From: an uncultured Thiothrix sp.
GTDB taxonomy: Bacteria > Pseudomonadota > Gammaproteobacteria > Thiotrichales > Thiotrichaceae
DNA: 64,000 nt
Direction: 5' to 3'
Assembly (NCBI RefSeq): GCF_937873765.1
Contig: NZ_CALMZC010000014.1
Coordinates: forward strand, 62,001 to 126,000
A model generated the notes under the pieces. The model had not been told where the DNA came from, did no database searches, and was given only the letters and a program-made list of their open reading frames with translations. Below are positions 62,894-64,000 of this stretch, piece by piece. Each line of letters opens with the position of its first letter. Position 1 is the first letter of the stretch. Both the position numbers and the translations under genes were made by a program.

Positions 62894-64000
62894 GTGATGA
62901 ATTAGTCAGCTTTGAAGTGAATGGCCAAACCTTGCAAGCCCGCCCCGGTAGCATGCTGATTGCTGCTACGGATGCTGCTGGTATTACGGTTCCTCGTTTT
63001 TGCTATCACAAAAAACTTTCGGTTGCTGCAAACTGCCGGATGTGCCTAGTTGAAGTTGAAAAAGCGCCCAAACCCATGCCAGCTTGTGCTACACCGATTA
63101 TGGCAGGGATGAAAGTTTGGACGAATTCACCCAAAGCGCGTGCAGCACAAAAAGATGTGATGGAGTTTTTACTCATTAACCACCCTTTAGATTGCCCGAT
63201 TTGCGATCAAGGGGGGGAGTGTGAGTTACAGGATCTATCGGTTGGTTTTGGCAATAGCACTTCTGAGTATGTCGAAATCAAGCGAGTGGTGCGCGATAAA
63301 GACATTGGGCCTCTAATCGAAACTGCGATGACACGTTGCATTCACTGCACCCGTTGTGTGCGATTCGGTGAGGAAATCGCGGGCATGCGTGAGTTAGGTG
63401 CAACCGGTCGTAGTCAGTACACTGAAATTGGTACTTATGTAGCCAAGACAGTCACCTCTGAATTATCTGGCAATATCATTGATGTTTGTCCAGTAGGTGC
63501 TTTAACCGCTAAGCCTTCGCGTTACACAGCACGCCCTTGGGAACTGCGTTCGTATGACAGCATTGCACCACACGATTGTGTAGGCTCGAATATTCACGTA
63601 CATACTGCGCGTGGCAAGGTTGTACGGGTAGTCCCACGTGAGAATGAGGCGATTAATGAATGCTGGATTTCAGATCGGGATCGCTTCAGCTATGAAGGTT
63701 TACACAGCCAAGAGCGTTTATTAAAGCCACAAATTAAGCGTGATGGTCACTGGAAAAAAGTCAGTTGGCAAGAGGCTTTAGATGCTGTTTCAAGTATTTT
63801 ACGTAAGCAGCTAGCTTTTAATGTCGCAGCTTTTGCAGGGCCAAGTTCTACTTTAGAAGAGTTTTTCCTTTTCCAAAAATTGCTACGCGCTCTGAATATC
63901 AAGAATATTGACCATCGCTTACGTCAAGTCGATTTCAGCGATCAAGCCTTTGTGCCTTCTGGTTTAGGGGTGAGTTTCACCGAATTAGAACAGCAGCAAG
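62890..64000 (+). CDS. nuoG: NADH-quinone oxidoreductase subunit G, 5' part
   Basis: 370 residues are present before the window ends; no stop in frame. It begins at an ATGA overlap with nuoF. Cluster motifs are visible: [21 protein letters not shown] ([2Fe-2S] N1b), [18 protein letters not shown] (N5-type His/Cys), [12 protein letters not shown] (N4) and the molybdopterin-type domain start near [16 protein letters not shown]. The rest of the operon (nuoH onward) would lie to the right. Confidence 0.96.
   Translation, partial: MSDELVSFEVNGQTLQARPGSMLIAATDAAGITVPRFCYHKKLSVAANCRMCLVEVEKAPKPMPACATPIMAGMKVWTNSPKARAAQKDVMEFLLINHPLDCPICDQGGECELQDLSVGFGNSTSEYVEIKRVVRDKDIGPLIETAMTRCIHCTRCVRFGEEIAGMRELGATGRSQYTEIGTYVAKTVTSELSGNIIDVCPVGALTAKPSRYTARPWELRSYDSIAPHDCVGSNIHVHTARGKVVRVVPRENEAINECWISDRDRFSYEGLHSQERLLKPQIKRDGHWKKVSWQEALDAVSSILRKQLAFNVAAFAGPSSTLEEFFLFQKLLRALNIKNIDHRLRQVDFSDQAFVPSGLGVSFTELEQQQ

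Overview
The window comes from a gammaproteobacterium of moderate GC. Separate nuoC and nuoD genes, an ETHE1-type persulfide dioxygenase, the ynjBCD-ynjF transporter block and many membrane and redox accessory genes would suit a sulfur-oxidising Thiotrichales relative such as Thiothrix or Thiolinea. That placement is inference from gene content only. No phage, transposase, integrase or CRISPR array was seen.

Layout. 1-4977: 3' end of an amylosucrase-like GH13 gene, two secreted proteins of unknown role, an EEP nuclease, a methyltransferase and a persulfide dioxygenase. 4992-12391 (minus): a tightly packed eight-gene run that matches the PQQ-alcohol-dehydrogenase-associated ABC system (PedA1A2BC/Lut type, linked to lanthanide uptake), with a complete sulfonate/nitrate-type importer nested inside it and a prolyl aminopeptidase at the end. 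12604-18006: TerB, a secreted protein, an aldo/keto reductase, two radical SAM proteins and a lone sugar-phosphate transferase. 18185-20905: a four-gene operon pairing an Lgt-like membrane enzyme with a radical SAM protein of the MJ0619/tetraether-synthase type. 20915-24356 (minus): an AT-rich gene with a HEPN-like motif, then a VOC protein, an NTAQ1-type N-terminal glutamine amidase, DUF1272 and a lipoprotein. 24442-27360: DUF2975/Xre pair, serine hydrolase, MAPEG and TfoX proteins. 27484-29914: a nitric-oxide-response set (NnrS, hemerythrin, Dnr-like regulator) with an FNR/Dnr-type site.

29996-34399: accessory block with a papain-like protease carrying acidic repeats, a palindromic repeat, a TIR/SUMF1 gene pair and a nearly proline-free collagen-like Gly-X-Y protein. 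34570-40667: ispG, tRNA-Phe, an Orn/Lys/Arg decarboxylase, and HPRT next to 8-oxoguanine deaminase. 40693-49991: a trypsin-like protease, then a six-gene operon (two flavoproteins plus ynjB-C-D-F), and DUF3047. 50116-57926: hemL, a protease/FHA pair, rsmE, a DUF6394/K+ channel pair and sbmA. 58276-64000: nuoABCDEF and the start of nuoG (respiratory complex I), cut by the window end.

The points most worth following up are the Ped/Lut-like operon with its nested importer and acidic propeller insert, the Lgt-like plus Tes-like operon, the near-proline-free collagen-like protein, and the TIR/SUMF1 module followed by a palindromic repeat. Function calls rest on motif and family recognition by eye; no database search was run.
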